From: Sanguinoderma infundibulare
Taxonomy: Eukaryota; Basidiomycota; Agaricomycetes; Polyporales; Polyporaceae
Direction: 5' to 3'
NCBI GenBank assembly: GCA_032821775.1
Contig: JAVLRN010000003.1
Coordinates: 1,736,001 to 1,800,000, forward strand
Length of the DNA stretch: 64,000 nt
How positions within the stretch are numbered: the first letter of the stretch is position 1; every line of letters starts with the position of its first letter. The translations under genes were made by a program, and so were the position numbers. Positions 1-12,083 of this stretch are shown one piece after another. A model generated the notes under the pieces. The model searched no databases. It worked only from the letters and a program-made list of their open reading frames with translations, and was not told where the DNA came from.

Positions 1-1635
1 GCCGGACCGTCTCGTGAAGGACCTCGAGAACGCTAAGAGGCTTGCCGCCATCTTGGAGGAAGAGTACATGACCCTTCGCAAGGCGAAGATTGACGCGAAG
101 CCTCAGAACGGAGACGCTTCTGCGGGTGCTAATGGTGATCATCCCGAGGCGCTGTCCGAGGACGCCGCCATGGGGGATGGCGCTGACGCCGAGGACGACC
201 CGGAGCCTCGGGAGATGGGCAGCGAAGCAGTCGAGAGACGCATCGAGAAGGTCATGGTTGATCTTCAAGAACAGGGTGCTGTGGACACGAGCGACGAGAA
301 GGCCTTAGAAGCGAAGAGGGTATGATCTTCTGTTTTGGCTCGTTCGCTTGACGTGTATACTGAATTTGTTCCTGGACGTTCGTTTGCAGACGGTGATAGC
401 TTTGGATCTGTACCTCGCCTATCTGCGAGCTGCTTTCAACACGTGCTACTACTGCGCAGTTATCACAGACCATGTAGAGGAATTGCAGCGGAAGTGTGTT
501 AAGCACTTGAGAAAGCCCATGTCGAAGATGTTGCTTCAAGAGGTGCAGGCTGCTGAAGCGTCGAAGGCTGAGAAAGACCCCAAGGTTGAGGAGGGTGTGG
601 ATGCTGTGAAGGAGAGGGAAGCGTTGACCGTGAAGGAGAAGGAGAATCGAGACTGGAAGCGTAATGGTATGTTGCTTATTCAAATTGGCGAAGAAATCGT
701 ACTGACATTGCTCAGACGAGCGTTGGCTTGAGTGGCTTGATTCCAAAGTCGCGTTGCTTATCGACCGTAACGGAGTCGACCCTCGAGATTATGGTGGCAA
801 GAGCTACGAAGAGTGCGTTCCCGTCTTCGAGTGCGCACCGTTTCATTACTCACCAAGATCCAGGGAATTGTCGCGAGCTTGTGAACCTTATATCAAGCAG
901 GAGGACGAGGGCAAGTTCCGCTGCAAAACTTGTCAAAAACTCTTCAAGGCGACGTCTTTTGTTGAGAAGCACATTGCCAATAAGCATCCGGACCTCGTGA
1001 AAGGGCTGGAGGAGGTGCAACAACTTTTTCTGTGACGTTAACTATTCGCTGACGCCGTTTGATAGATTCCATATTTCAACAACTTTGCTTTGGACCCTCA
1101 CCGCATCCAGCCATTCACGCATCCTCCTCAGACGATGGGCTCTAGTCAGCCGCCACCCCCTCAGGCATATGGTCTCCAGGCGTCTGCAGCGTACCCTCCA
1201 CCAGCTGCTTACGATGCCCGTCCACCACCTCCCTACAATCCCTATGCAGCGCCTGGCTACCCGCCATACCCTGGTCCAGGTTATTGGGACCCGTACGCAT
1301 ACCCGTACGGCGGAGCGTACCCTCCTCCGCCTCCCCGTCGGGAGGAAGGGGCAGCTGTCCCTCGACGACTAAGCGATCGTATCAGTGGCATTGCTCCCAA
1401 CCTCGATCAACCGCTCGAACCATTACCGGTACCCGCGTCCGCAGGGCTTCCTGCGAAGCCTGCCGTGAGTCTGGAACCAGGCCCAGGCGCACGGCGTGGT
1501 CGTGGCGGCCCCGGCGGCCCACCTGCCCCGCCACCCCCGGATGTAAAGGAGGATCCCAGGGCACAGGCAGGCAAGAAGGTTAGCTATGTTGACGTGGATC
1601 GTGTTGCTGAGGGGGATGTGGAACTTTCGTACTAG
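1..1635 (+). CDS. ARS2/SERRATE-like zinc-finger protein (5' partial)
   Basis: Exons: <2..319, 390..666, 716..1014, 1066..1635; all three introns (70, 49 and 51 nt) join in phase. About 487 residues are visible; the N-terminus lies outside the window. The middle region (LDLYLAYLRAAFNTCYYC) and the segment ERWLEWLDSKVALLI match the conserved core of ARS2/SERRATE. A single C2H2 finger (FRCKTCQ...FVEKHIANKH) lies near visible residue 265-288, followed by the diagnostic IPYFNNFALDP, then a Pro/Tyr/Gly-rich, Arg/Gly-containing tail. Family members bind the nuclear cap-binding complex and steer capped transcripts to export, processing or decay, and support small-RNA biogenesis. Acts in the nucleus. 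The family assignment comes from motif recognition; which RNA pathway it serves in this fungus is inference. Confidence 0.88.
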
Positions 1636-2271
1636 TTCTTGTAATACTGTCGTCGTGTATGGCTTGTCTGAGGTTTTTATATTGGTTTCTCGCATCAGGC
1701 TCGTTCTCGGAGAAGAGCCTCGTGTTGTCTGACATCGTAGGAATGGACGCATGCCAGCGCACTCGTGGACTGTTCGGAATATTCTCAAGCCTCCGTCGTC
1801 CGTCTGGACCCGGTATAATCTCCGACGAACCTCGCTTCCGTTCCGCCTGTGCGCATGTGCTGGGAGGATCTGCAGGGGCATCAGGGTTCGAGCAGAGTTC
1901 CCGTAGAAGTTTTATATACAGGCCCCTGCGTGCATGAGTAGGCGAGTGCCCCTCAATGAATCAGACATCGGCGACTGGCCCGCACACTGAGAGAGCTGTT
2001 CCTGGGAGTGGGTGGCCTGGGAGGGAGCCCGCGGGCGCGCACTGGGACGAGGGAGGCGACATTGCTGTTTTGGGCTGTTTGTGACGGGCAGCCGATGGGC
2101 AGGTCACGGCCCAGGTCACCTCTGCCGCCAAGTCCAGTCTCGTACTTTGTGGCTTGTCGCCAACATCCATCCCCGCCCTTTCCTCTCTTTGTCCCCGCTC
2201 TCCGACGGTCGCCTCTCTCGTCCTTCTCAGGTCCTTGCTGGTCGGGTCCACCTTTCTCGAGGCCTTCCGCG
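1636..2271. other. Intergenic, ARS2-like 3' end to Ssk1 promoter
   Basis: Noncoding. The part just before the next ATG is pyrimidine-rich (2150-2250), as in many basidiomycete promoters. No convincing exon was seen on either strand. Confidence 0.6.
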
Positions 2272-5200
2272 ATGTCTGGAGCGAGGTTACCTTCAGTCCG
2301 TCTTCCGGCAATCGTCGCAGGTCCGGCGGGAGACGAGGAGGAGGCCGTTCTTGTAGAACTCCCTGCTTCCAGCAGGTTTGGGATCGCATGGCCTGTAGAA
2401 CCTACTCCGCCCCTTCCTGTCCCTGCAGAGCGCCCCGTTGGCGTCTCGCTCAGCTCGTCGGAAGGCGAGACCGACATATCCGAGGAGGAACCCTGCGCGC
2501 CAACAAAGCGTCCGCCGCGCACCGAAGAGAGCGACGATTTCGAGTTCATCACCCCCACAAATCACTTGCACACCGACCGGGATCCAATGGAGCAGGCAGG
2601 ACAGTTCAGCACCGTCCCCCGAATATCGAGAGCGTTCTCCATGCCCCTCCCCTCGCAACTTGGCCCGTTTCAGAACCCCCGGCGGGTCACCTCTTCCTCG
2701 GGCCCTTCTCCTGTGGCTGGACCTTCCGAGGAGCCCGTCCACCTGCAGGAGCTCTCCCTGGAGCTGGCGGACTCCGTGCAGATGGTTATTCAAACACTCT
2801 TGCAGCTATCACCCCCGCAAGTCTTGGATCCCGCCAAAGAGCAGTTCTCCGCATGTTCCCTGTCTATTCCCACCCCCTGTGTCTCCGCAATGTTCACCTC
2901 CATGAAGAACCTGAACTACATGTCGGCAAACATGTCTACGTTTGGCGTTGACAGCCCATCATCATCATCCTCTTCAACCTCGCGATCTAAGGCCGACTCA
3001 GGTACGAACACCCATGTCGACTTTGATGTCGGAGAGATGCTCCAGAGCGTGGGGGATGCTCTCAGCGGCGTAGCCGCGCAGGCAGGGGTGGACCTAGTTC
3101 TCTTCCACGACGATCTCGCCATGCGGCACGTTGCGGTGAAGGGTGACGAGAGTGGCATATCTTATACCCTCTCTCATGTGAGTCCTGTCCTCCGTTCAAT
3201 ATCCATATCCATTTCCACGACACCTGAACGTTGGGTCTAGATCCTCCGTCAAGTTATCAGCGTGGCAAAGCGAGGCGACAGCATTGAAATCGGGCTCTTC
3301 ATTGAGTCAGCGAGGGGTGCACGTCGCTCGTCAACGCCTGGGGAGGCGCAAAGGTCTGGATCACCACATTTGGACATGGACGGGCCACTTCGCTGCTCCT
3401 TCCGCATCGCACACAGATTTGGCACTCCAGAGCAGCCCACGGCTTCGACGTCTGGTTATGGCGACATCACAGGAGAACCTATCTCATCCTCTCCGCTTCC
3501 TGCCCGAAATCAACCATCTTTCCAGACCCTCATCCTCCGCCGCTTGCTCCATCATGTGGAGGCGCAGCTGGAACCCGATGTTCCCCCGAGGGGCATGTTC
3601 GTAGGACGTTGTTGCGTTCTGACCGTGACCCTAAACCGTGGGGCTCCTTCGGTCGTCGATCCTGCCGTTAACCTCACAGCAGAAGAGGCGTCATACCTTG
3701 GTTGTCCAGCTGATCTGCGAATAGCCAACGAACCGACCCTGGCGGAACTAACGCAGTTCGCAGAATCCCTCAGGGGACGAAAGGTCACACTTTTTGCGCA
3801 CTCGAAAGGTTCTTTTGCCCAGCACCTGACGAGCTATCTTACTTCCTGGGGTCTGGATGTCAGCCACGTATCAACTGAGCCCGGGGCAGACGCATCTCTA
3901 GACGTCAGCGACAAGACCGCGGAGAGTGACGTGACGCCGCTCGAAGGGACTGCCGCCGCTTCTGAACAAACTCCTACTGCAGTGCCTCCACCTACTGGAT
4001 CCCAAACTGCTGCCGAACCATTCATTCTCATCGACGACGATGTCGAGGCTCTACGGACTAGGTTGCAGAAGATTCGCGCCGAGCAGGCCTATCCTCTCCA
4101 CCTCCACCCGCGTAAGCGTCCATCACTTGCCACCAATCACAGACCGCGTTCGTCACCGCAGGTGGCGCGTGTGATGGGGTTCACGTCTGCCTCTGCCCAA
4201 CTTCCCCAGGCGACGCCGCCGGTGGTCATCATACACTACACGTCACTGGCCAACTACAAGCTGGTGAAGGATGCTGTCCAGTCCATGATGATTACTGGCA
4301 ATACGTGGACTCGACTACCTGAGGTGATAGTCGTTCCGAAACCCGCCGGTCCTCGACGCATTCTGACTGCCCTCCATACGGCGGTCACGAAACCCATCGT
4401 TGACCCTTTCTTCGCGCCTATTGCCACTTCTCCTGTCAGTCCTAGTTTCCATCCAATGTCACCCATCTGGTCCGCGAACGGCGCGCAGCGATCTCCCGGA
4501 GGACGGTCAACGGCGAGCTGGCGGGCTAACTCCGACCGGTCGACGAAATCGCCCAAAGACGGCATGGAACCCGTTAATCTTGCTCCATCCTCTCCACTCG
4601 GCATCCCAGACAATATGGAATACTTCTCCGATGCGGCAACTGCGACGAAGCTCGGATCGTCACCTTCCTCTGGCCTTGTTATCCAAAGTCCAGATGGTCA
4701 AGCTGCAGGTATTTTCTTCCACCCCAAGCCGAAGGGTAAGCGCAGTCCCCAATCCGACCGTTGACCTACTCACGATAGCTCAGGAGAGCGCCCCGTCGGA
4801 AGGTCGCGTGGTCAGTCGTTCCGCCGCACCTCGGAAGGCGAGGACGGGAGGAAAGGACTTCCCGCTTCCCATTCGGACGGCAACCGTCGTGGCACTCGTC
4901 CGCCGCATCCTCAGGACAAACCAGCTTCCGCGGAAGCGGCGCACGAAGCTGCACCGTCCACGAGCTCGTCCAAGGGCAAATCACGACAGTCTTCGGTCCA
5001 GTCTTCGGTCTCAGAAGCTCCTTCAACTGAACCAGAGAGTATTGCTACCACATCTCCTGATCCTACGTCCCCGCCGACAGCCCCGAAGTTGCCCAAACGG
5101 TCAAGCCAAGATCCTCGCTATAGCCCTCCCCTATCGCCGCAGACTCCTCGGCCGTCAGGCGGGTCTACCACGAGCCGGCGCCCTGCGAAGCGGCCTACCA

Positions 5201-6548
5201 CGGAAAGTTCAAATTCCGCGCCTGCCGCAATCCCGAAGAAAGGGACTCGTAGTGGGGAGGCCAATATCGTGCCCCCGATTAGCGTCCTCATCGTGGATGG
5301 TACAGTTTTACCTATCCCACGTCCTTGTCGGATTACCTCAAACCCTACTCCACAGATAACCCCATCAATCAAACGATATTGTCGACATTCATGAAGAAGA
5401 AAAAGATCAAGTACGATGTCGCGAAGAACGGCGAAGAAGCTGTTCAAAAGTGGAACTCGGGTGGATTCCATCTTATCTTGGTACGACTTCTTGTCTCGGA
5501 AGCGTCCATATTCTGACTTTGTGGTACAAGATGGACATACAGATGCCCGTCATGGACGGCATACAGGCGACCAAGGAGATCCGGAGATTGGAGAAATCGA
5601 ACGGTGTGGGAGGCTTCCCGTCCACCCCTCAGTCCGATGGTCAGCAGACACCTTCGGAAGCTTCCACGTCAGACTCTCGGTCCGCATCCACACCGTCGTA
5701 TCGTTCCTCGGTCATCATCGTCGCGCTCACGGCGTCGTCGTTGCAAAGCGATCGTGTTGCCGCGCTCGCAGCGGGCTGTAACGACTTCCTCACCAAACCG
5801 GTATCGCTTCATTGGCTGAACAACAAGATCATCGAGTGGGGTTCTATCAAGGCTCTACAAATGTGGGCTGACATCCGGCCTGAAGTCGTGCGGAGCATCA
5901 CAACAGGGCAGGTGGCCCAGGCTCGGGACGTGGCTAATAAGCTTCATGTTCCTGAAGGCCGGGCGACGCCAGTGGGGCCGCGGAGTCGGTCGTCGTCGAT
6001 GTCGCGAAAGCCCGTGTCTTTGGACGCCGCGAAGATCGCTGCTGCTACGCTTTCCAAGGCAGACAAAGCTCCGACGCTGTGTCAACCACCTGATGGGGTA
6101 CCACAGTCGTCATCGGAGTCGATTGTCAAGTCTGGCAAGAACGCTGATGTTGCTGGTGCGTTGACTGCGGAGTCCACTTCTGAAGGAGTTGTCTGAGCTT
6201 TGATTTGTCCACAGTTCCCATAGCCATCCGACGATGCGACACGATGCCGCAAGCGGCGCCGTCAGAACATGTGCAGAAGCCTAGTACGTTACTGTCTACT
6301 CATGGAGATGAGCTTGGCTAAAACCAGTTTCCACACGTCCAGCTCCACCCGAAGGCGCGCCGTCTTCGGCACCAGACCGTACTCTGTCCGCAGCGGCATG
6401 TGAAGGGCCTGCTGGGAACGCATCAGCTTCCCCAGCGGAAAAGAGTGCCGCTCCCGCGACGGTACCTGACGCTCAGCCTATTGAGAAAGACACTGTCGCG
6501 CCGCGGGACGACGCTAACGATGGACCTCTGCCTCCGGATCCGCAATGA
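2272..6548 (+). CDS. Ssk1-type response regulator (HOG pathway)
   Basis: Exons: 2272..3177, 3241..4735, 4784..5299, 5356..5480, 5531..6155, 6215..6283, 6328..6548; phases agree, giving 1318 residues. A C-terminal receiver domain starts near residue 965 with ISVLIVDDNP (acid pair), continues with the phospho-acceptor Asp in LILMDIQMPVMDG (about residue 1016), the LTA threonine and the FLTKP lysine (about 1106). A Ser/Thr-rich insert of about 40 residues sits between the third helix and the fourth strand of the receiver. The long N-terminus is disordered and Ser/Pro-rich. Ssk1/Mcs4 proteins receive phosphate from a histidine phosphotransfer protein and, when unphosphorylated, activate the MAPKKK of the HOG stress pathway in the cytoplasm. 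The start is the first ATG opening the coding-like sequence. The last two exons rest on a good gtgcgt donor and frame continuity; stopping at 6196 is the alternative. Confidence 0.87.
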
Positions 6549-8473
6549 CGGTGCGGGGCGACCTTTGGGTTGTGTGCCATTTTCGCACTCCCCCTCGTGA
6601 TACCTTTCCTTCCAAAGGTCGCCGGGTATGTTCGCAAATACTTCTGACATGGTCTCGTCTTGTTCTGCCCCTACGGACTGGACGGTTTGCTCGGTTGTAG
6701 TATATTTCGTCTCTGTCGGTTTTCATCGGGTTTTGGTGGTGTCGCGGTGCGCGTCTCCTTTCCTTTGGGATATAGTTGGTTATAACTGGGCCTCATGTCA
6801 CGACGTATTGTGCTCCCGCTGGTTATCATGTCCCTTGCTGGTTTCGGTTTGCAAACTCTCGTATACCTTGCATTCCCATACTCGTTCTAGCCTCCTGACT
6901 CATTCCGCCCTTCGTTTATTTCGCGCGAACGGCCACGACCTGGCGTTCGTCATCGGCTTTCATGCCTTGCATCGATTTACCATCGCGCTCTCACACCTTG
7001 CCACAGTTGCATTTTTTGTCCATCCTTTGCGCTCAGCCACTGCTCGTCTTGCTGCTATCACCCGTGCTGTATCATACGAAATGACCTACATAGCTTATTC
7101 ACGCATACTTAGACATATATCCATACACGGTGATATACATTATCTCTCTATGCACTGGACGTGCGTTCTGTATACCGAACTGGATGGATATATCGAGAGA
7201 GGGATGTATTTGGAAACGAACACGACTGTACCTCGCGAAACGTCGGCCGGTGGCCATGTCAAAGTGGCACTTGGCAGGGCAGGCCATATGGACGTAACTC
7301 AAGTGTCAACGTCCGCGGGGAGCGAGGTGTAGAGCTTAAATGGGGAAGGACAAGGTTGGTCCTGGGCGAGATCGAGAAAGGGAGGACGAGCTCTAAGTGG
7401 AGGTTCTGGGAGGGCGGGGATGGTAGGCTGTGTGACAGCCTAATACAGGGCAGGGGAGATGGCAAGCGGCTGAGTCATGGCGGATGACAGGGCGAGGAGG
7501 GCGGGATCGAGGACAGTGTTCGCGGGAACCGAAGCGGTCTTGCCGACGGCGCGCCGGGGGAGACGCGTGGTTATCACGGCCGTTAACGGCTGTGCTGCGC
7601 GGGGTCTCGTGTGCGCGCGAGAAGAAGGAAACTGCCTATCGCGGCCGTCAGGTCTGATGACTAGCTCGACTGTTCCCCGTCCGCGCGGGGCCCCATCTGC
7701 CGCTGGGGTGAATGCCGGCGGGCGGGATAGGAGAGGTGCCTAAGGTAGCGCGCAGAATCCAGGCAAACAGCCCTTCGTACCGCGAGTGCTGCCGAGGACG
7801 ACGGGAAGGAGGTGAGGATCTAACATGGGTCCCTCCGTTCTTCGCGGGACGAGAGGACGTGGATGGTACGGAAGACGCTTCGCGGGCGGGGGACGATGAT
7901 GAGCGATCGAATTGCACGCGATGCGCGTCAGGGCTTGCAACGTGCCAATTGGACTCGGGCAGATGGGCCGACCGCTCGAGAACGTGTCCGCTCCCGCGGT
8001 AGACAAAATGAATTTGGGGACGGTGATGGCGGGGTGCCCGAGGCCGTGCTGGGTGGGGAGAACGGAAGAGCCTGGGACGTCGAGTGGGGGAAATGTTCGC
8101 GGATGCAACGCCGGGTGGGGCTTGGGGGACGTGCGCGCGCGGACTGTTGCAGGAGGCTTAGTGATAGTCGATGAGCCAAGCGGCGGGCGGACGTCTGGAG
8201 CTTCGCGGAGGGACGGCTCTTGACCGGGCGGGCGCCGGACTGGTGGGGGGAGTCGGAGATGTAATCTGATCAGAGGCGCGTGTGTTCCATAAGGGGGATG
8301 CGAATCTGGCGGAGCGTGTCGGACCCGGCTCAGGCTACGGCTCAGGCTACGGCTCATGAGCCTGAACGAGAACCAGACGGCCACTCGAATCCTCCCTCAT
8401 CCTCCTCCTCCCTCCCTCCGTCGCCTCCCTCCCACGACGCCCCGCCTCGCCCCGCGCACCCCGCTCGGCGACC
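6549..8473. other. Intergenic region, no gene seen
   Basis: About 1.9 kb. The first part is T-rich and probably the 3' UTR of the response regulator gene. An open frame at 6628-7332 has no domain, no codon bias like its neighbours and no plausible splice structure, so it is not called. The last 200 bp form the promoter of the JmjC gene and hold a small 12-bp repeat with a palindrome (8327-8362). Confidence 0.5.
8327..8362. repeat. 12-bp direct repeat ending in a palindrome
   Basis: Two exact copies of GGCTCAGGCTAC (8327-8338, 8339-8350) are followed by GGCTCATGAGCC (8351-8362), a perfect 12-bp palindrome sharing the first six bases of the repeat. It lies 112 bp before the JmjC start codon. 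A regulatory role is only a guess. Confidence 0.6.
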
Positions 8474-11400
8474 ATGAATCCCCTTCACGATGCCCACGTC
8501 CACAACAAGCGCACCTCCATCAACGAGCTCCTCAACCCCATCGCCGCGACCGCGTCCTCCCTCGACCCCCCCTACAGCCAGCAGCAACTCCCCAGTCTCT
8601 CTGCAGCCCTTCAGTACCCTCTCCAGCACCATGCACAGGCCCCGCCCCAGTACTCCCAACAGCCCCCGCTCCCTCAGCTGAACGTCGGTCCACAGTACTC
8701 TCTCCGCGCCGCCAACTGGGAGTCTTCCAAGGATGAACTCGGCCCTCCTAGACGATCCGAGCCTGATTCCGCCTCCTGTCGCTACCCGTCCTCATCGTCC
8801 GTTCCGCCACACTCAATCTATCCTGATAGCTACCCGAGACACGCCAGGCCAGTCGAGGAATCGCCTCAATACAGCATGGACCCCGCCCAATCCTGGCCCC
8901 CTTCTCACGAAACGCCTAGCGCGTCTTACGGCCCCCCGATGATGTCGCCTGTGTATTCGGATGAGCGGACAGGTAAGTCTTTATCTGTCATCGACGTCAC
9001 GGATCAGCCCCGTCATTCCCGTTCTTTCTCCCAGCGCCGTCAGGAGAGGGCATGCCCAGAGGTGAGTCTTCCACTGGCTCCGACCATGTTTCCTGTCAAA
9101 CCATCGCGGCTCCAGCACCCTACCAAGCGCCCCCACCATCCCAGGCCCAGTATGACCAAGACTTGCACCATCCGCCTCCCCCACAGCCCCACCCGGCCTA
9201 TGTCGCCAATGCCTACCATCTTCCCTACTATGCACACGCCCATCCACCACGTGAATATTCATACTTGGCTCCTTGCGATATGGCCTGCTAAATGAGTCTT
9301 CTCTTCGCCTCGCAGCACGCGGTGCTCCTTCTCAGCCTATCCCACTGCCTCCACATCGTCCAGGTCCCACGCCGCCGCAGGCATATTACCCACCCCCTAT
9401 GAACATGGCATTCGCTGCAATTCCTATTGCGCCACCACCACAAATGCTTCAGCAGCAACAGCAACAACAGAAGAGAGCTCAGGATCCAGAGGAGGATCAA
9501 GGACCAAAGGCTAAAAAGCCTAGGTCGACAAAAGTAAAGGCTGGCGAGTCTTCAGGTCAGTCTCCTCTTTGTACCTCCCGCGCTTTGCGTGCTTATCGTC
9601 TTCAGCACCGTCTCGTCGAGGATATAGCCAGAAGAAGCGCAACGACCCCGCCCAGATTACCGCTCAAAATGGTAAGCCATTCCCTCGGCTCCCTCCTGTA
9701 TGAAGCGACCCGTCGCCGCTTCTTCTAGCGTCGAGATGACCCATGCTCACGCGTCTGACGATGCAGGCAAGGACAAAGCAGCAGGCTCAAACGGTAATTT
9801 TGTGTTTTCACGCGTTATCATTCCATCGCTCATATCGCGAAAGCTCCATCCTTCGGTGCCATGCGGATCGTAGCCGAGGATGGCTCCAGCAACCCCGAAG
9901 CTGCTGGCCCTCTCCAGCCGGAACTACAGTTCGCGCGCTGCATGTCCAATCGTTACCGCTCGGAAGAGTTCCCTCGCTGCGTGTCTTGCACACGACGATG
10001 GGCTGGGGACACCTGCAGGTTCCAGGGCATTCGATTCTTCCTCAAGAATCAGAACAGGGATATCGTCGGTATCAGCTTCGTGGAGAGCCAGAAACCTGAT
10101 GCTCCGACGATGAACTTCCCCAACAAGTGGAATATCAACCTCAAGTTGGATCACATATACCACGTCAAGGTTAGCTTGTTGGCTGCATGCGCATGTAGCG
10201 GTCAACTTTTACTAACACAACCATCGTAGCGGACGGTTGCTGAAGCGCTACTACCCATACTCAAACAAGAGATGCAGCACCTGAGCTTGCCTGAGATTAT
10301 ACGTCGACCGCGCGAAAGCGAAGTTCGTGCGACGTGTGGTAGGAAATCTCGACACTTGATCCGTGACAGCGTGTCTGATAGCCTTGGCAGACACTTGTAT
10401 GACATCCATATTCTCAAGCAGCTGGATGTGCCGTCTTTGCGGACGCGAGGCTTGCGCCGAATGCTTCGAGCAAGTCAAGGAACTAACCACTGACAGAATC
10501 GGCGCGCCAGAGGCCGAAATCGCGGCGCTTCAAGCTCGCCGGGAGAAGCACGCGCACATTAACCCCTTCTTCCTCTCTTGCACGCGCCGAAACGAGCACC
10601 AAGCCAAGGATTTCTCACCGATGTCACGCTTCTGCAAAACCGAACTCACGCAAGCCATCGAAGAGATGGAGGCGCTGGTCAAGCGCCCAGCCATCGCAGA
10701 TGGGGAGTCGAATGAGGTGTCGGAGATTACTATCAAGTCGTCGCCGAAGATATCCAGGGACGTCTGGGGCTCCAGTCCAAGTTCGTCCTCGTCTTCGGCG
10801 GGCGATACGGTGAGACCGACGGATTCTTCTTCGTTCGCCAGCGTTTCGGCATCCTCGGCATCCTCTGCATCGAATGGCGCCAGCATCCCATCATACGAAA
10901 CTGTGACCTTCGCGGACGCCGAGCTCACAGAGGAGACCTTCCGCCGCGCATGGGAGAAGGGCGCACCGCTCGTGGTCAACGGGGTTCTTTCGAAGTTCCA
11001 CATGCAGTGGACGCCCGAATACTTCAGCAGCAAGTACGGTACGCAGAGCTGTTTGATCCTCGAGTGCCAGACAGAGCAGAACAAGCGGGTGACCGTCGCC
11101 GAGTTCTTCGCTCTCTTTGGCAAGTATGAGGGTCGGAGGGATTGCTGGAAGCTGAAGGTAGGAACGGGCGCACTTTCACCGCGAACTCACCGCTAATTCC
11201 CCGGCGATAATTTTCTCCTGCAGGATTGGCCCCCGTCGACTGATTTCAAGACCGCCTTCCCAGAGCTGTTCGACGATTTCAGCCGTGCGACCCCAGTGCC
11301 CAACTACGTCCGTCGCGACGGTGTCCTGAACATCGCTTCCCACTTCCCAAGCAACGCGATTGCTCCAGATCTCGGTAAGCCGCTCAAGCCCCACGACCCA

Positions 11401-12083
11401 AGGCGGGCGTTCGTCCGTTAATTCATATGCACTCACGTCTCGTCATGTGCTTAGGGCCTAAGATGTACAACGCCATGGCTTCGTTCGAGTCTCAGGGCAG
11501 TAAGGGATCGACTAGGCTCCATATGGACATGGCGGACGCTGTCAACATCATGACCTACGCCTCGCCGACGCCAGACGGTCGTCCAGGAAGCGCCGTATGG
11601 GACATCTTCAAGGCGGAAGACACGCCTAAACTACGCAAGTTCTTGCGGAAGAAGTTCAAGGGCCAGTACCAACACGATCCCATACACTCGCAACAATTCT
11701 ACCTGGATACCTCGCTTAGGCAGGAGCTGTACAAGGACTACGGGGTCCAGAGTCACCGCATCTACCAGAAGCCCGGCGAGGCGGTTTTCATCCCCGCCGG
11801 GTGCGCCCACCAGGTTCGTGCAGCATTTCACATGCTGGGGACGTGACGGTGACTGACATTGGTCGTTTCAACTCAACAGGTGTGCAACCTCGCGGACTGC
11901 ATCAAGGTCGCATGCGACTTCGTCAGTCCCGAGAACATTGAACGGTGCGAGACCCTCACGCGCGAGTTCCGGGAGCAGAACCAGTCAATGGCGTGGAAGG
12001 AGGACGTTCTGCAGCTGCGAACGATGATGTGGTTCGCTTGGCTCTCGTGCGTGCGTCAGGAAAAGGAGATCCTCGAAGAATAA
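8474..12083 (+). CDS. KDM3-like JmjC histone demethylase
   Basis: Exons: 8474..8972, 9035..9061, 9116..9250, 9316..9555, 9606..9671, 9767..9793, 9874..10169, 10230..10338, 10391..11157, 11224..11374, 11455..11813, 11880..12083; 959 residues. The N-terminal 300 residues are disordered, Pro/Gln/His-rich with a Gln run near 9449, followed by a basic KKPRSTK stretch. A cysteine-rich zinc module spans roughly residues 360-490 (RYRSEEFPRCVSC, then ATCDTC...MCRLCGREACAECF). The JmjC domain follows: iron ligands H795 and D797 in RLHMDMADAVN, distal His 891 in AGCAHQV. This zinc-module plus JmjC arrangement is the KDM3/JHDM2 type, Fe(II)/2-oxoglutarate enzymes that demethylate H3K9me1/2. The 54-nt intron 9062..9115 keeps the frame open if retained. 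Substrate is inferred from the family. Confidence 0.88.

Noticed and set aside
1953..2558. Minus-strand frame of about 200 codons opposite the start of the response regulator
   Set aside because: Low-complexity Arg/Gly/Ser translation, overlapped by real plus-strand exons, no splice structure.
6628..7332. Plus-strand frame of 234 codons after the response regulator
   Set aside because: No domain, composition unlike neighbours; best explained as 3' UTR and spacer sequence.
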